Assembly (NCBI GenBank): GCA_963693305.1
Contig: OY855914.1
Span: forward strand, 25,397,472 to 25,461,471
Direction: 5' to 3'
DNA length: 64,000 nt
Source of the DNA: Meandrina meandrites
Taxonomy: Eukaryota > Cnidaria > Anthozoa > Scleractinia > Meandrinidae
Under the pieces are notes generated by a model, which saw nothing but the letters and a program-made list of their open reading frames with translations, was not told where the DNA came from and made no database searches. The stretch's first letter is position 1; every line of letters begins with the position of its first letter. Positions 10,285 through 20,984 of the stretch are shown piece after piece. The position numbers and the translations under genes are program-made.

Positions 10285-11385
10285 TTATTCCGGAGGAATG
10301 CTTTTAAAATCCAGAGTGACCACAGTCTCACGTGACTTTCTCATCTGGGCCACAACGCGATCACTGAGCGTTGACTTGGTCTCAGCCTCTTCTCTGTGAC
10401 AGCGCAGGACAATTTTGAGCGCCTGACGATATTTGGGAATTCTCCACGCGTACACAAACGGGTCAAGCAGGAATTTCAGGTAAAGCACGTTCTCTACCAT
10501 AAGAAAGCTAATGAGAACTCTCGGACTCGAAGGGTCATCGAATACGTTGCCAAATAAATCGATACTCCATAATATTACAGAAGGCTGAGAACAAAGAAAC
10601 AAGATGGCGATCAGAAGAAAATTAACGATGATAAATTTTCTCTCCAATGCCGTTTGCCTGTGATCGTTGCGGAGCTCAATGTCGCTAAGACTCTTAGAAG
10701 CGGCCATCTTCTTCTTGAAAGCGATGTGTAAAAGAATGTAGAAGATAATAGTGAGATAGATAACGATAAATGAGTGACAGATATGATCAATCTTATAGTG
10801 AATATCTCTGGGGACGCCCATCACGCTCAAAAGACTAAAAAATATCGCGTAGGCATAGATCGATATCACGGCTAACATTACTCGCGTTTTGGTAACTTTA
10901 AGTGCGTAGTTAAGAGGCGAAATTACGTCCATGTATTGGGTGATGGTAAAAGCCAACACTATGAAAAACGAAGCATTCCAGGAAGCAAGAGATATTGTTT
11001 GTATTACTTCCACGAGAGGTGTACATGTGGAATTAGTGTCGGGGTGTTCAAGATATTCCATTATGAAGCATGTAATGTCCATGGGTTGTTGCGTTGTGGC
11101 TGTTATAATATCGACGAGGGAAAGACCGATCAGAAAATAAGTGGTCGCGTTCCTGAACACCTTGAATGGGTCGAGGAAGAAAACCACAAGTAGCAAGCCG
11201 TTCGCTACGATGGTTGTGAAAGAAACGATGACCATGTAGATGGCGGAGCCGAAGGCGAACTTATAGTACTCTTGATAAATGTCAGGCAAGGGCACAGAAG
11301 GTTGTGTTATAGGCTGTAAAGATGATGAAGAGTTTCCAGTAAGATTTGATGTTAAGTTACATCTTATTGCTGCTAAATGTTCCAT
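10285..11385 (-). CDS. TQY-type class A GPCR, group B
   Basis: 366-residue single-exon receptor. The N-terminus has NLTxNLTGNSS-type glycosylation sites followed by a Pro-rich stretch. Landmarks: ANGLLL in TM1 (61-66), aspartate of LSLVD at 92, Cys106 and Cys121 around loop 1, TQY at 149-151, CSQPS in TM6 near 265-269, DPFVY at 308-312, and a C-terminal SRETVVTLDFK at 351-361. After TQY it reads MDV where other members read IVV, and loop 1 has DIT before the cysteine instead of YAT, so it is one of the more diverged group B copies. On the minus strand an AATAAA hexamer (10284-10289) overlaps the TAA stop, as in 15928-17001 and 19917-20984. The open frame on plus at 9971-10399 overlapping its end is a shadow. 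Confidence 0.94.
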   Translation of the reverse strand: MEHLAAIRCNLTSNLTGNSSSSLQPITQPSVPLPDIYQEYYKFAFGSAIYMVIVSFTTIVANGLLLVVFFLDPFKVFRNATTYFLIGLSLVDIITATTQQPMDITCFIMEYLEHPDTNSTCTPLVEVIQTISLASWNASFFIVLAFTITQYMDVISPLNYALKVTKTRVMLAVISIYAYAIFFSLLSVMGVPRDIHYKIDHICHSFIVIYLTIIFYILLHIAFKKKMAASKSLSDIELRNDHRQTALERKFIIVNFLLIAILFLCSQPSVILWSIDLFGNVFDDPSSPRVLISFLMVENVLYLKFLLDPFVYAWRIPKYRQALKIVLRCHREEAETKSTLSDRVVAQMRKSRETVVTLDFKSIPPE

Positions 11386-13191
11386 TTTGCATTAGAGACT
11401 TTACCAAGCAAGATTTGTCTCGCCTTAAATCCAATAACAAGCCAGGTCAAACTAGTATAATAGCTTAATGTGATTGTTTTAGTTTTTTATTCATGTGTTC
11501 CGGCAACACTTTGATGATCGAACATAGGAGGCCTTTAAAACTACTTCTGTTTGTGAATTATTTTTCATTTATTTATCACATTTAAGCATTATGTTTGGCA
11601 TATCGATCTTTCTACCTGAATTCATTTTCTTTAGGTGTGTTATTTCTTAAGTATAACGCACTGTACGATTTGAGCGTCATAATAAAAATCAAGACAGGAT
11701 ATCTCTTTTTAACTTATGAAGCCAACACCAACTGAGCGAGGCTATAGTGTATCAAATTTAAGATCAAAATTTAAAATTGACTAATTTTGCATATGCACAA
11801 GTCCAGTGGCTGTTATTAGTTGTTTTCTTCTAGAAAACATTGAAAAGCTGGTTGGAAGCCACCTGTGATTTTTTTTGGTGCTATTGTTTGCAGGTTTTAC
11901 ACCAAGGATGCGCCAAATTGGTTGATATGAGTTACTTTGTGCTCTAGAATTTTCTTTTTATATTTAATTTCATGTGAACCGAGATAATGACTGCTGAGTT
12001 GTAATTGTGACTGCTGTGGGGTATGGCGCCACAGCTCTAACAAAAGTCAAAACGAAATGAATATCCACCTTTTTCAATTGTGAATGAAACTTTCCGATTA
12101 CACTCAAGCACAATAAGGCGTGGATTAGATTTTCATGTAGCACGACATTTGCCAATTAGGCCTAAATTGTACGTCACAATCGCATCCAAAACCTCACGGT
12201 CCTATTTGATTGGACTGCACTGCAAAACACCGTGGATGCAGCGAGGTTTGTTTTTTTGTCGAGTAGTTTTCTGGATTTGAATAACTTTCGCCCTGATAGC
12301 AATTCGACTTATAAAATTTGGCCTTATACGAGAACGTTGCAGGGAGCAAGCGGATGAATACAATTTACGGAAGATATCAAGTGGAGCCGGTTTTGCACCC
12401 AACCTTGAGTCATTATTACTTCTCGTTCAAGAAAACAAGGGCATATATGGTAATTTCTATGGTAGCTATATCTTGGAACGTAATTAAAGTTTAGCAAACA
12501 AAAGGAAAACATCGGAGTGCGAACTGACAGACCGTTTACAAAGAGGAGTAGAAACAGTGCTTTGTAAACTGAATGCACTCCTGCTATGTTCATAAATGAA
12601 AACCGTTTAATTTTTTAGCGAGATGATTTGATAGATAATATGTGAGAAAAGTTGACAAATCAATCTCTTTCTTCCCTTGGAATCTTGCCTTGGGTATTAC
12701 AATTTTCTCATAAGAAGCGCCTAGGAGTGAGCTAGAAGCGTTACATAACTCGCAAAACAAAATTGCGAATGGGTTTGCATTTGAATCTGATTGGTACAGT
12801 AAGGCAAAACCATGCAGTGGCTGATTACCTTAAAAGGCAACTGCGAAAACTGTGCATTCCCTCTGTTTGTTTTGTTGTTTGTTGTTGGCATTAAAATGTG
12901 TACTAGAAAACTTGTTTATCATTTGATAAATTTTTTTTGTGCACCTACAGCAATGATCGATTGACATTTGAGTAATATTCCTATTTCTAATTGCATACGG
13001 GACTAAACAACGATAAATATGAAATAATTTTTACATATAAAACAGGGCAACCATATTTTTCAGCTCTGTTGCCCCCCAAAACTGCCGAATACTACAGAGC
13101 TCAATCTTAACAGTCTCTTTTTGTTTTATCCTAACACGTGTGCTGAACCGGGAAGTGTACTTAATGCTGTCCTCTATAAACGAGATAATGA
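11386..13191. other. Intergenic, no gene seen
   Basis: 1.8 kb of AT-rich DNA between two minus-strand group B genes. Small frames near 11970-12593 have no recognisable features. Confidence 0.5.
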
Positions 13192-14307
13192 CTAATTTTC
13201 CTCATAATTTGTGGGAATTCTTTTGATGTCCAGTGTGACCACAGTCTCACGTGACTTGCTCATCCGAGCCCTGACTTGATCACTGAAGGTTGGCTTGGCC
13301 TCAGTCTCTCCTCTACCACAGCGCAGGACAATCTTGAGCGACTGGCGATACTTGCGAATCCTCCACGCGTACACAAACGGGTCAAGCAGGAATTTCAGGT
13401 AGAGTGCGTTATCCACCATGAGATTGATAATCAGAACTTTGGGAGTGTCAACGTTCTCTCTGGAATGCAAGCGGATAATCCACAACATGGCGGAAGGTTG
13501 AGAAGTCAGGAACAAGATGGCGATCAGAAGGAAATTGACAATAATAAACTTTCGTTCCACGCCTGTTTGTCTCTCATTCGTGCACCCATTTCGCGTCTTG
13601 TTGTCTTCTCGCAGACTCTTAGAAGCGGCCATTTTCTTCTTGAAAGCAATGTACAGGAGGATGTAGAAGATTATGGTCAGATATATCAAGCAAATAGAAT
13701 GAAATATATTGTCAATCTTTCGTTGGATGTCTATGGCGACGCCTGTGCGAGGTGCCACGCTGAACAGTGCAACGTACACGTAAATGGCCAACACGCAGAT
13801 TATCACGCGCGTTTTTGTAACCTTTCGCGCGTGATTCAGAGGTGAAATCACGACAATGTATTGGGTGATGGTAAAAGCCAACACGATAATAAACGAAGCA
13901 TTTATGGCAGCCAGCGATATCGTTTGACCTATTTCCAAGAGAGGTGTACATGTAGGACGAGTGTCAGGGTGTCTAATGTACATCATTATGAAACACGTAG
14001 CGTACATGGGTTGCTGGGTCGTGGCTGTTAAAATATCGACGAGGGCAAGACCGATCAGGAAATAAGTGGTGGCATTTCTGAATATTTTGAGAGGATCGTA
14101 GAAGAAAACCACAAGCAACAAGCCGTTTGCCACGATGGTTGTGAATGAAACGATGATCATGTAGATTGCGGAGCCAAAAGCGAACTTGTAGAACTCATGA
14201 TAAGGGTTGACCAATGGCGCCGAAGGTGGTGGTATAGGCTGTGGACATGAAGAATTTCCAGTAAAATTTGTTGTTAAGTTACATCCTAACCCTGTTAAAG
14301 GTTCCAT
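13192..14307 (-). CDS. TQY-type class A GPCR, group B
   Basis: 371-residue single-exon receptor whose core closely resembles 27771-28874 and 31702-32811 (shared DPLKIFRNATTYFLIGL, MYATCFIMMY, HPDTRPTCTPLLEIGQTI). TM1 about 45-70, TM2 aspartate at 91, Cys104 and Cys120 around loop 1, TQY at 148-150, SQPSAM in TM6 near 269-274, DPFVY at 309-313, and SRETVVTLDIK at 352-362 followed by a longer end (RIPTNYEEN) than its relatives. Its helix-8 region reads IRKYRQSLKIVLRC. This sharing of the core across opposite-strand genes suggests past sequence exchange or recent common origin. A TATAAAAA motif lies about 100 bp upstream of the ATG. Confidence 0.94.
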   Translation of the reverse strand: MEPLTGLGCNLTTNFTGNSSCPQPIPPPSAPLVNPYHEFYKFAFGSAIYMIIVSFTTIVANGLLLVVFFYDPLKIFRNATTYFLIGLALVDILTATTQQPMYATCFIMMYIRHPDTRPTCTPLLEIGQTISLAAINASFIIVLAFTITQYIVVISPLNHARKVTKTRVIICVLAIYVYVALFSVAPRTGVAIDIQRKIDNIFHSICLIYLTIIFYILLYIAFKKKMAASKSLREDNKTRNGCTNERQTGVERKFIIVNFLLIAILFLTSQPSAMLWIIRLHSRENVDTPKVLIINLMVDNALYLKFLLDPFVYAWRIRKYRQSLKIVLRCGRGETEAKPTFSDQVRARMSKSRETVVTLDIKRIPTNYEEN

Positions 14308-15927
14308 TTTTAGTTCGATTTTTTTTTTCGGTTAGGGTGAGTCTCGACCTTAAAGCTATTGACATTTGAAGCAAGTGTAACTTCCTAACACATTTATCTA
14401 ACTTTTTTTATAAACTGAATCCGGTAGCCCTATGATGGTTTACCTTAGGGAGTTAAGTTGGCGTTCAAGTCTCCTGCTGTTTGCGAGTGGATGAGCAGTT
14501 CCTAGTCTTTCCACTGCAAGTTCTTTTCACGGTTTGGACTTTGTTAAGTACTGTTATGCACGAGTGACGCTTGTTCCATTCGTCACAAATGCTATCACAA
14601 GGTTTTCTTTTCTGTACAATCTCATATGAGCACAATTGAAAAGCAATACTGCCTCTATAATGTTTAAAATAAATCGAAATTTAATTTACGTCCCGCACAC
14701 TTTCACGATCAGCAGTTGCCTAATTGTTTAATGTTCTGGATGAAACATTTGGAATGACTTACAAACTACAAATTGATTGATTCGATTTTTTGTTTTAATT
14801 TGTTTTAGTCGCAGTGAAGTTGTCAATAGGCCGAATTTCTGAAATCGCCATGAAACCATTTATTACATGTGGATGTGATTTTGCTAGCAAAAATATCAAA
14901 TTCAGCACAACATGCCTTAAAATTTATTTAGCACGAAATTTGCTAATAACTCCTAATTAAATTATGTCGCATTTAAATCCTGTAACTTCCCGCAGATTCT
15001 ACTATCTTACAACACGGAACAACGTGTTTTTGCAACGTGCGGTAATTACGTTGATTAAAGCGATTTCAGTGAGGTTTTTGAGACTAAAGCCTTACATCCG
15101 ACGCCGGTAAAATACGACATATAGATTGGGCCAGCCAATTAAGTGCAAGTTACCGGAGGAAACTTACGATTAACATAAAGAAAATTGAACGGAGGTTCGA
15201 AAGAACAGAAAGGAGTGCCAGCATCAGTTGCATACGTACGTTATTGTGAACAACAACAACAACAACAAAAAAATGAATACATATTTTACCTGTGGCTTAC
15301 AAATTTATAAGGGACTTATTCCTGAAGAAAATATTTAGCTCAAAAATTATACTGACTTCCGCTATGTATAACAAATATATGGCCTATTTTGTATGTATTC
15401 AGAGTAGTTTGGTGGGAAGATCATAATAAACATTTGAAAATTAAAACTTCTCTGGATAGCGTTCTATGTTAGCCTTGTCAAGTATTTATACAATCGATCT
15501 TGGTCATCCAAGAAGAGGCTAGATAGATACAGTAACAGTATTATTACAACAGTAATAATTACGTATTAATTATAAAATTCTAGTGATAAGCTATCTCTTT
15601 AAAAAGCTGCTTTCCACGAATGCCGTGCCTTAAAGTATTTGTTTTAGTAAAGTAAAAATTGCCCGAGGGACTCTGCTTCTCTTACATTCCATAAGATTGT
15701 GCCGCTTTAGCTATTTTTGTAGTTTTGTGCACAGTAATGGAAAATTGAGTTTGCTCTCAGAGTCACTTGAACGCGGCTTCAAAGAAAAGATAGTCTGGAG
15801 TCAGCCCGTGTAGAGACCTGTTAACCATCATGGCTCTTTGAAATTGCTGCTGGCGAGCTAGATTTTCCAACCTAGAATGTCGAATAAATCACCAGCGTGC
15901 TCGTCAGGCCTTTTGAAAACACTGGAT
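14308..15927. other. Intergenic, no gene seen
   Basis: 1.6 kb of AT-rich DNA. It holds a candidate TATA for the gene at 13192-14307 and a short (caa)n microsatellite near 15251-15270. The stretch 'acatttgaaaattaaaac' near 15430 recurs near 19437 downstream of the next duplicate gene. Confidence 0.5.
14405..14412 (-). promoter_or_regulatory. Candidate TATA box
   Basis: Reads TATAAAAA on minus, about 98-105 bp upstream of the ATG at 14307. The distance matches the TATA positions upstream of 27771, 31702, 37688 and 42513. Confidence 0.5.
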
Positions 15928-17001
15928 TTATTGCTGAGATGTGCTTTTAAAGTCCAGCGTGACCACAGTCTCACGTGACTTGCTCATCCGGGCTACAACG
16001 CGATCGCCGAACGTTGACTTGGTCTCAGCCTCTTCTCTTCCACAGCGCAGGACAATCTTGAGAGCCTGGCGATACTGGGGAATTCTCCACGCGAATATAA
16101 ACGGGTCAAGCAGGAATTTCAGGTAAAGCGTGTTCTTTACCATCAGAAAAATAATCAGAACTTTTGGACTGTTAGGGTCATTTAAGAAATACAATTTGAC
16201 AATTGCCAACAAGACATAAGGCTGAATACAGAAAAATAAGATGGCAATGAAAAGGAAGTTGACAGAGATGAACCTTCGCTGAACGCCTGTTTGAACTTTA
16301 TCTTCTCGCAGATTCTTAGAAGCCATTATTTTCCTCTTGAAAGCAATGTGCAAAAGGATGTAAACGGCTATGTTAAGATAGAGAAATGCGGAAAAGGGAA
16401 ATAGCCCAACAGCTTGTAGAGAATCTTTGGAGACACCCATGAGATGCAACAGCAAGGATATCAGTATACAATGCACGTAAATGACTAACACACAGATAGC
16501 CACGCGTTTTTTTGTCACTTTCCGAGCGTGTTTCAGAGGCGAGCTCACGACAATGTATTGTGTCACGGTAAATGCTAGCACGATTAGAAACGAAGCGTCT
16601 ACGAAACACAGCGCTAAAATTTTTGTTACTTCAGACAAAGATAGACAGGTAGAAACAGCATCGGGTTGTCCAAGATACATCATTATATAACATGTGGCGT
16701 CCAGGGGTTCTTGCGTTGCAGCTCCCAACAAATCTGCGAAGGCAAGACCGATCAGGAAATAAGTGGTGGCGTTTTTGAATGTTTTGAAAGGGTCGAAGAA
16801 GAAAACCACGAGCAGCAAGCCGTTTGCTACGATGGCTGTAAACGAAACAAGGATCATGTAGATTGCGGAGCCAAAAGCCAGCTTGTCATAAAGGTTAAGC
16901 ATAGACGCTGGTGGTGTTAATATTGACTGCGGACATATTAAAGATGAGTTTTCAGCGTCATTTCTTGTAATGTTACACCTTAATAGTGGGAAATAATCCA
17001 T
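15928..17001 (-). CDS. TQY-type class A GPCR, group B, DPxxF variant
   Basis: 357-residue single-exon receptor starting at the ATG at 17001; a longer frame to 17043 uses GTG. TM1 spans about 43-69, TM2 carries LAFAD with aspartate 90, TM3 precedes TQY at 147-149, and TM6 has CIQPY near 258-262. TM7 ends in DPFIF at 299-303: the Tyr of NPxxY is replaced by Phe, unique in this window. SRETVVTLDFK closes the protein at 342-352. Intracellular loop 3 is short. It is a segmental duplicate of 19917-20984, sharing the MDY start, the upstream 'tggtcaagactctg' and about 1.7 kb of 5' flank. On minus, AATAAA (15927-15932) overlaps the TAA stop. With both TQY and the missing Tyr, its switch mechanism may be altered, though the frame is fully open. 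Confidence 0.93.
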   Translation of the reverse strand: MDYFPLLRCNITRNDAENSSLICPQSILTPPASMLNLYDKLAFGSAIYMILVSFTAIVANGLLLVVFFFDPFKTFKNATTYFLIGLAFADLLGAATQEPLDATCYIMMYLGQPDAVSTCLSLSEVTKILALCFVDASFLIVLAFTVTQYIVVSSPLKHARKVTKKRVAICVLVIYVHCILISLLLHLMGVSKDSLQAVGLFPFSAFLYLNIAVYILLHIAFKRKIMASKNLREDKVQTGVQRRFISVNFLFIAILFFCIQPYVLLAIVKLYFLNDPNSPKVLIIFLMVKNTLYLKFLLDPFIFAWRIPQYRQALKIVLRCGREEAETKSTFGDRVVARMSKSRETVVTLDFKSTSQQ

Positions 17002-18720
17002 TCTGGTCAAAACTCTGGTGCGTCGCAAATCCCAGTTTACCACACGTCGAATGAAGGTCTTTTTGCTAGCTTCTGCTGCTGAATGGAAATTGTCAAGCCT
17101 TTTAGGCCAGCTTTAATTTGCTGGGGTTTTACTGGCGATCATTATGAGTCAAAGAGAGATCATTAGTGATCTAACTGGATCTAGCTGCATGGAGTCTCGT
17201 TGTGGAAAAATGGGAAACATAAAATAACCCAACAGAACGTGATGTTAACGGCCTGCTTGTTCTCGGCTACCATTCAATTAAAGACCTAAAACAAAGGATT
17301 CGATATCTCTGTTAATTGCATTGCCAAAACGGGAGCGTTCAATTTTCCACCTTCTTGAAATGATCGATTCGATGTTTCTCCGCTTTGAAATGGACTTTTT
17401 GCTGGTTAACGTTTTTAATTTCCACAAATAAAAGCGAAAACTTTAAGAGCAAATGTTATTTTTTATTTGCAATCGGCCGGCCCACTACATACAGCTATTT
17501 CGAGAAAGGTTGTCTGTAAAAAGCACCTAACTGCACGCGACAAGACCAAAGCAGAGAGCAACTGCAGGTGCTGGATACTAATGAGATATAACGACATGAC
17601 AAACGTGAATTTGCCCGTTTACTTTCCAGACTTTCTCTTCAAACACGTGAAAACAAGACATATGCATGCGACAGTAGAAGTAAAGCTTCAGATAAAGGCC
17701 TCCTGAGAGGAAAAATAAATTCTTCATGTGCTAAAATACAAACTTGTACATTTCCTCTAGGCCAATATGCAAAATTTCATTGAATACTCAGACCACCTTG
17801 TCTTGTCGCATACACTTTGATGCTGTATGTGTAGGATGAAAGCTGGATGAATCACGATAAAAGGGATTACAAACAGGCAGCAACGCTATTTGTTGAAGCC
17901 TTACGGATGCCAGCTTGCATTTGTTTCAAATGCTATGATAAAAAAATCGAAAGAACGTTTAGTTTTCTCTATTAAAACGTATTCGCCCACACGAACACAT
18001 ACATGACCCAAATTAGATTTCTTTATTTCATACGGATGTAACCAACTGAGGGCAAATCACAATAAACAGATGGAGGCTCTTGTTAATTTTCTAAGTCACC
18101 AAATAATGCCCTTCTAAATTGCATAACTCGAGGTCAAATCAAAACGGCGAATGATTTTTGGGATTTCGCAATAACTATAGTTAGCTTTCGCTTTCCTTAT
18201 ATCCATTGTATTGCAAAAAGGGTAAAATGTCTTGCTTTCATGAAGTGTTTTAATGATTTCAAATTTTAGGTATTTGCAAGATTTGTCTTTTTACGATATT
18301 TTTTAAGCATTCATTCGTGGCTTATTTCTTGCTCTTTGTTGTTTTAATGCCGGTCAATTTCTGTTCAAGGAATGGTTGGATAGAGTGTCGACCAACGGAT
18401 CGGTATAAGGTTGACATGATCTGCAAGATTTCTTACCACGAATAGTTCTTAAGTATGAACTAATTATAACCAACCATAAAGCAATATTGATACAGATTTC
18501 TACTAGTAACTTATAATAGCTGAAATATGATGTGCCTTTCCGAATTATTGTCGGCTATTGATTTAGCATGAATACTATATCAATGGAAATTAGTAATTAT
18601 AAAGAACCTTTCATCTGCTGTCTTCAGTTTGCCACTTTGCCTGTTATAGGTTCTTTGAGCAACATTGAAAAAAGCGCAAAAACGATATGAATTAAATTGA
18701 AAAAAAAAAAAAAAAGAAAC
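17002..18720. repeat. 5' flank duplicated with 20985-22320
   Basis: This non-coding stretch aligns in order with the 5' flank of the next gene: 'ttttactggcgat' at 17127 and 21119, 'gatctaact' at 17168 and 21152, 'ttcgtggctt' at 18313 and 21856, and an A-run near 18700 and 22300. It marks the tandem segmental duplication of genes 15928-17001 and 19917-20984. No gene is visible; the frame at 17467-17706 is probably chance. Confidence 0.75.
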
Positions 18721-19916
18721 CGAAATCAACAGCCTACAGCAGTAAAAATATAATCAATAATCTGGAATCCTGGCACTCGCCTCTGAAAAAGGACGCCGAC
18801 AATAATTCGAAACAATTACCCAGACAATACTAAATTCTATTATAAACTTTGATTAGCAGCATTTATGCCGCTAAATTAAGTATTTTTATTGTTTTTTATT
18901 ATAATTTCTCTTTTTTCACATTTTTTTTTTGCAGTATATATTTTAATCGGTTTGCGCTTTATCTCCATCACTTGACATAGTTTGCAGACTGGCAATCGAA
19001 AGCCTATAAATTCTTAACTTTTTAACCAGAAAACTTATTTTACAAATGGAAATGGTTATGACGTCACTCTATATGACGCGCACGCTTGGAAATGAGGCTA
19101 CACGGTTGGCAGGTCCCAGGTTAAAATTTGAGACACATCTCCTACATTGAAAAATAAATAATTGTTTCGCATAGACCGTTTTAGATTAACGATGTAACAA
19201 GTTTTTGTTAATATTATAAAATGTTTCAAATTCCCGAGAGGAAGGGATTGGATAACAGCCGGATTAAACAGCCAATAAAAAAATGAAATTTTCTCACTTG
19301 ACTTGATCTCAGTCACCTACGGCTTCGTCTGCACGAAATCTGGGAACGAGATTAGTTAAAAAGTATTAAAAAGTACCACTACCAGAATAGTTGGGTTGGA
19401 AAATAATAAAGTACCTGTTTTTTTCATCATGAAAAACATTTGAAAATTAAAACTTGTTTGGGTAGTGTTTTTTCCAAACCTACGCCAATGTTTATTTTCG
19501 CTGATATTTGTATACCAGATTAAAATAGCGATTGGATAAATAAATTAATAGAGAGCTTAAGCACAGACGTTTTTTGAGCCTCGGACGGCAACCGGAAGGT
19601 AAATGTTTAAGGTACTGGAGAACTTTTACCACTAAAAATAGGTTAGAAAGTTTTCATTTTGGCACTTACAACTCAAATTTAGGAACAAAACGTTGACAAT
19701 AAGCGCTAAAGACGAGAAGGTTCCATTTCAGGCAGCCGTTCGCGGCTCAAAAACGTCTGCCGAGTGTGCTTAAGCTCTCTAATATTTTCAAAACCGAAAA
19801 GACTTTATGTGTGTTTATTCTTCACCACTGCAATCGCTGTTGAGCACCGAGCACTGCACAGTTAAGTTGTAAAAAAAGGTGATCTTGATCATCCAAGAGG
19901 GAAACTTACACTGGGT
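18721..19916. other. Intergenic with a short dispersed repeat
   Basis: About 1.2 kb without a gene. The 'gagacacatctcctacattga' segment near 19131 resembles 'gagacgcatctcctgcatttga' near 26379, indicating a dispersed repeat shared with the 26.1-26.7 kb region. Confidence 0.5.
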
Positions 19917-20984
19917 TTATTCCGGAGGAATGCTTTTAAAGTCCAGAGTGACCACAGTCTCACGTGACTTGCTCATCCGGGCTACAACGCGATCACTGAA
20001 CGTTGCCTTGGTCTCAGTCCTCGTTCTCCTACAGTGGAAAATAATCTTGAGCGCTTGACGATATTTGGGAATTCTCCACGCGTATACGAACGGGTCAAGC
20101 AGGAACTTAAGGTAAAGGAGATTTTCCATTAAGAGAAATGTAATAAGAGTTGTTGGACTGTTAGGATCAATGATGGGATACAAGTGGACAATTGTCCACA
20201 AGGAACAAGGCTGACTACAGAAAAATAAGATCGCAATCAAGAGGAAGTTAATAGTAATAAACTTACGCTCAACGCCTGTTTCAACATTATCTTCTCGAAG
20301 ATTCTTAGAAGAATTCATTTTCTTCTTGAAAGAAATGTATAAAAGGACGTAAAAGGCCATTGTGAGATATATCGATACGATAAAGAGAAAATTCTCAACC
20401 TTGTATAGGATACCCCTTGTAACGCCCGTGAGAGATAACACGCCAATTGTTATGACGTACAAGTAAATGGCTAACACGCAGATGATCACGCGCGTTTTCG
20501 TCACCTTACGCGCGTGGTTCAGAGGTGAAATCACGACAATGTATTGGGTGACGGTAAAAGCCAACACGATAAGAAATGAAGCATTTAGCGATATATTTTC
20601 TCCAATGGTCAAGAGAGGAGGGCATATAGAAAAAATGTCAGGGTGTCTAATGTACATCATTATGAAACAAGTAGCGTACATGGGCTCTTGTGTTACGGCT
20701 GTTAACATATCGACGAAGGCAAGACCAACCAGGAAATAAGTAGTAGCATTCCTGAACATTTTAAAAGGATCGAGGAAGAAAACCACAAGCAACAAGCCAT
20801 TTGACACGATGGTTGTGAACGAAACGATGATCATGTAGATTGCTGAGCCGAAAGCGAACTTGAAAAACCCGTCGTAAGGGTTGACCATGGGTGCTGATGG
20901 TGTTGATATTGACTGCTGACATAAAGATGAGTTTTCAGTGACATTTCTTGTAAGGTTACATGTAAATGGTGATATATAATCCAT
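19917..20984 (-). CDS. TQY-type class A GPCR, group B
   Basis: 355-residue single-exon receptor starting at the ATG at 20984 (three upstream codons begin with TTG and are not used). TM1 has SNGLLL where others have ANGLLL; the TM2 aspartate is 92; Cys106 and Cys121 flank loop 1; TQY lies at 146-148, two residues earlier than in its nearest relatives because TM3's start is shorter; DPFVY is at 297-301. TM6 has CSQPCS. The C-terminus has SRETVVTLDFKSIPPE, identical at its end to 10285-11385. AATAAA on minus (19916-19921) overlaps the stop. It is the last gene of the minus-strand block and is head-to-head, 3.4 kb apart, with 24392-25489. Confidence 0.94.
   Translation of the reverse strand: MDYISPFTCNLTRNVTENSSLCQQSISTPSAPMVNPYDGFFKFAFGSAIYMIIVSFTTIVSNGLLLVVFFLDPFKMFRNATTYFLVGLAFVDMLTAVTQEPMYATCFIMMYIRHPDIFSICPPLLTIGENISLNASFLIVLAFTVTQYIVVISPLNHARKVTKTRVIICVLAIYLYVITIGVLSLTGVTRGILYKVENFLFIVSIYLTMAFYVLLYISFKKKMNSSKNLREDNVETGVERKFITINFLLIAILFFCSQPCSLWTIVHLYPIIDPNSPTTLITFLLMENLLYLKFLLDPFVYAWRIPKYRQALKIIFHCRRTRTETKATFSDRVVARMSKSRETVVTLDFKSIPPE

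Noticed and set aside
9971..10399. Open frame of 142 codons on plus
   Set aside because: It runs through a SINE remnant and into the antisense of a receptor's 3' end; no recognisable domain.
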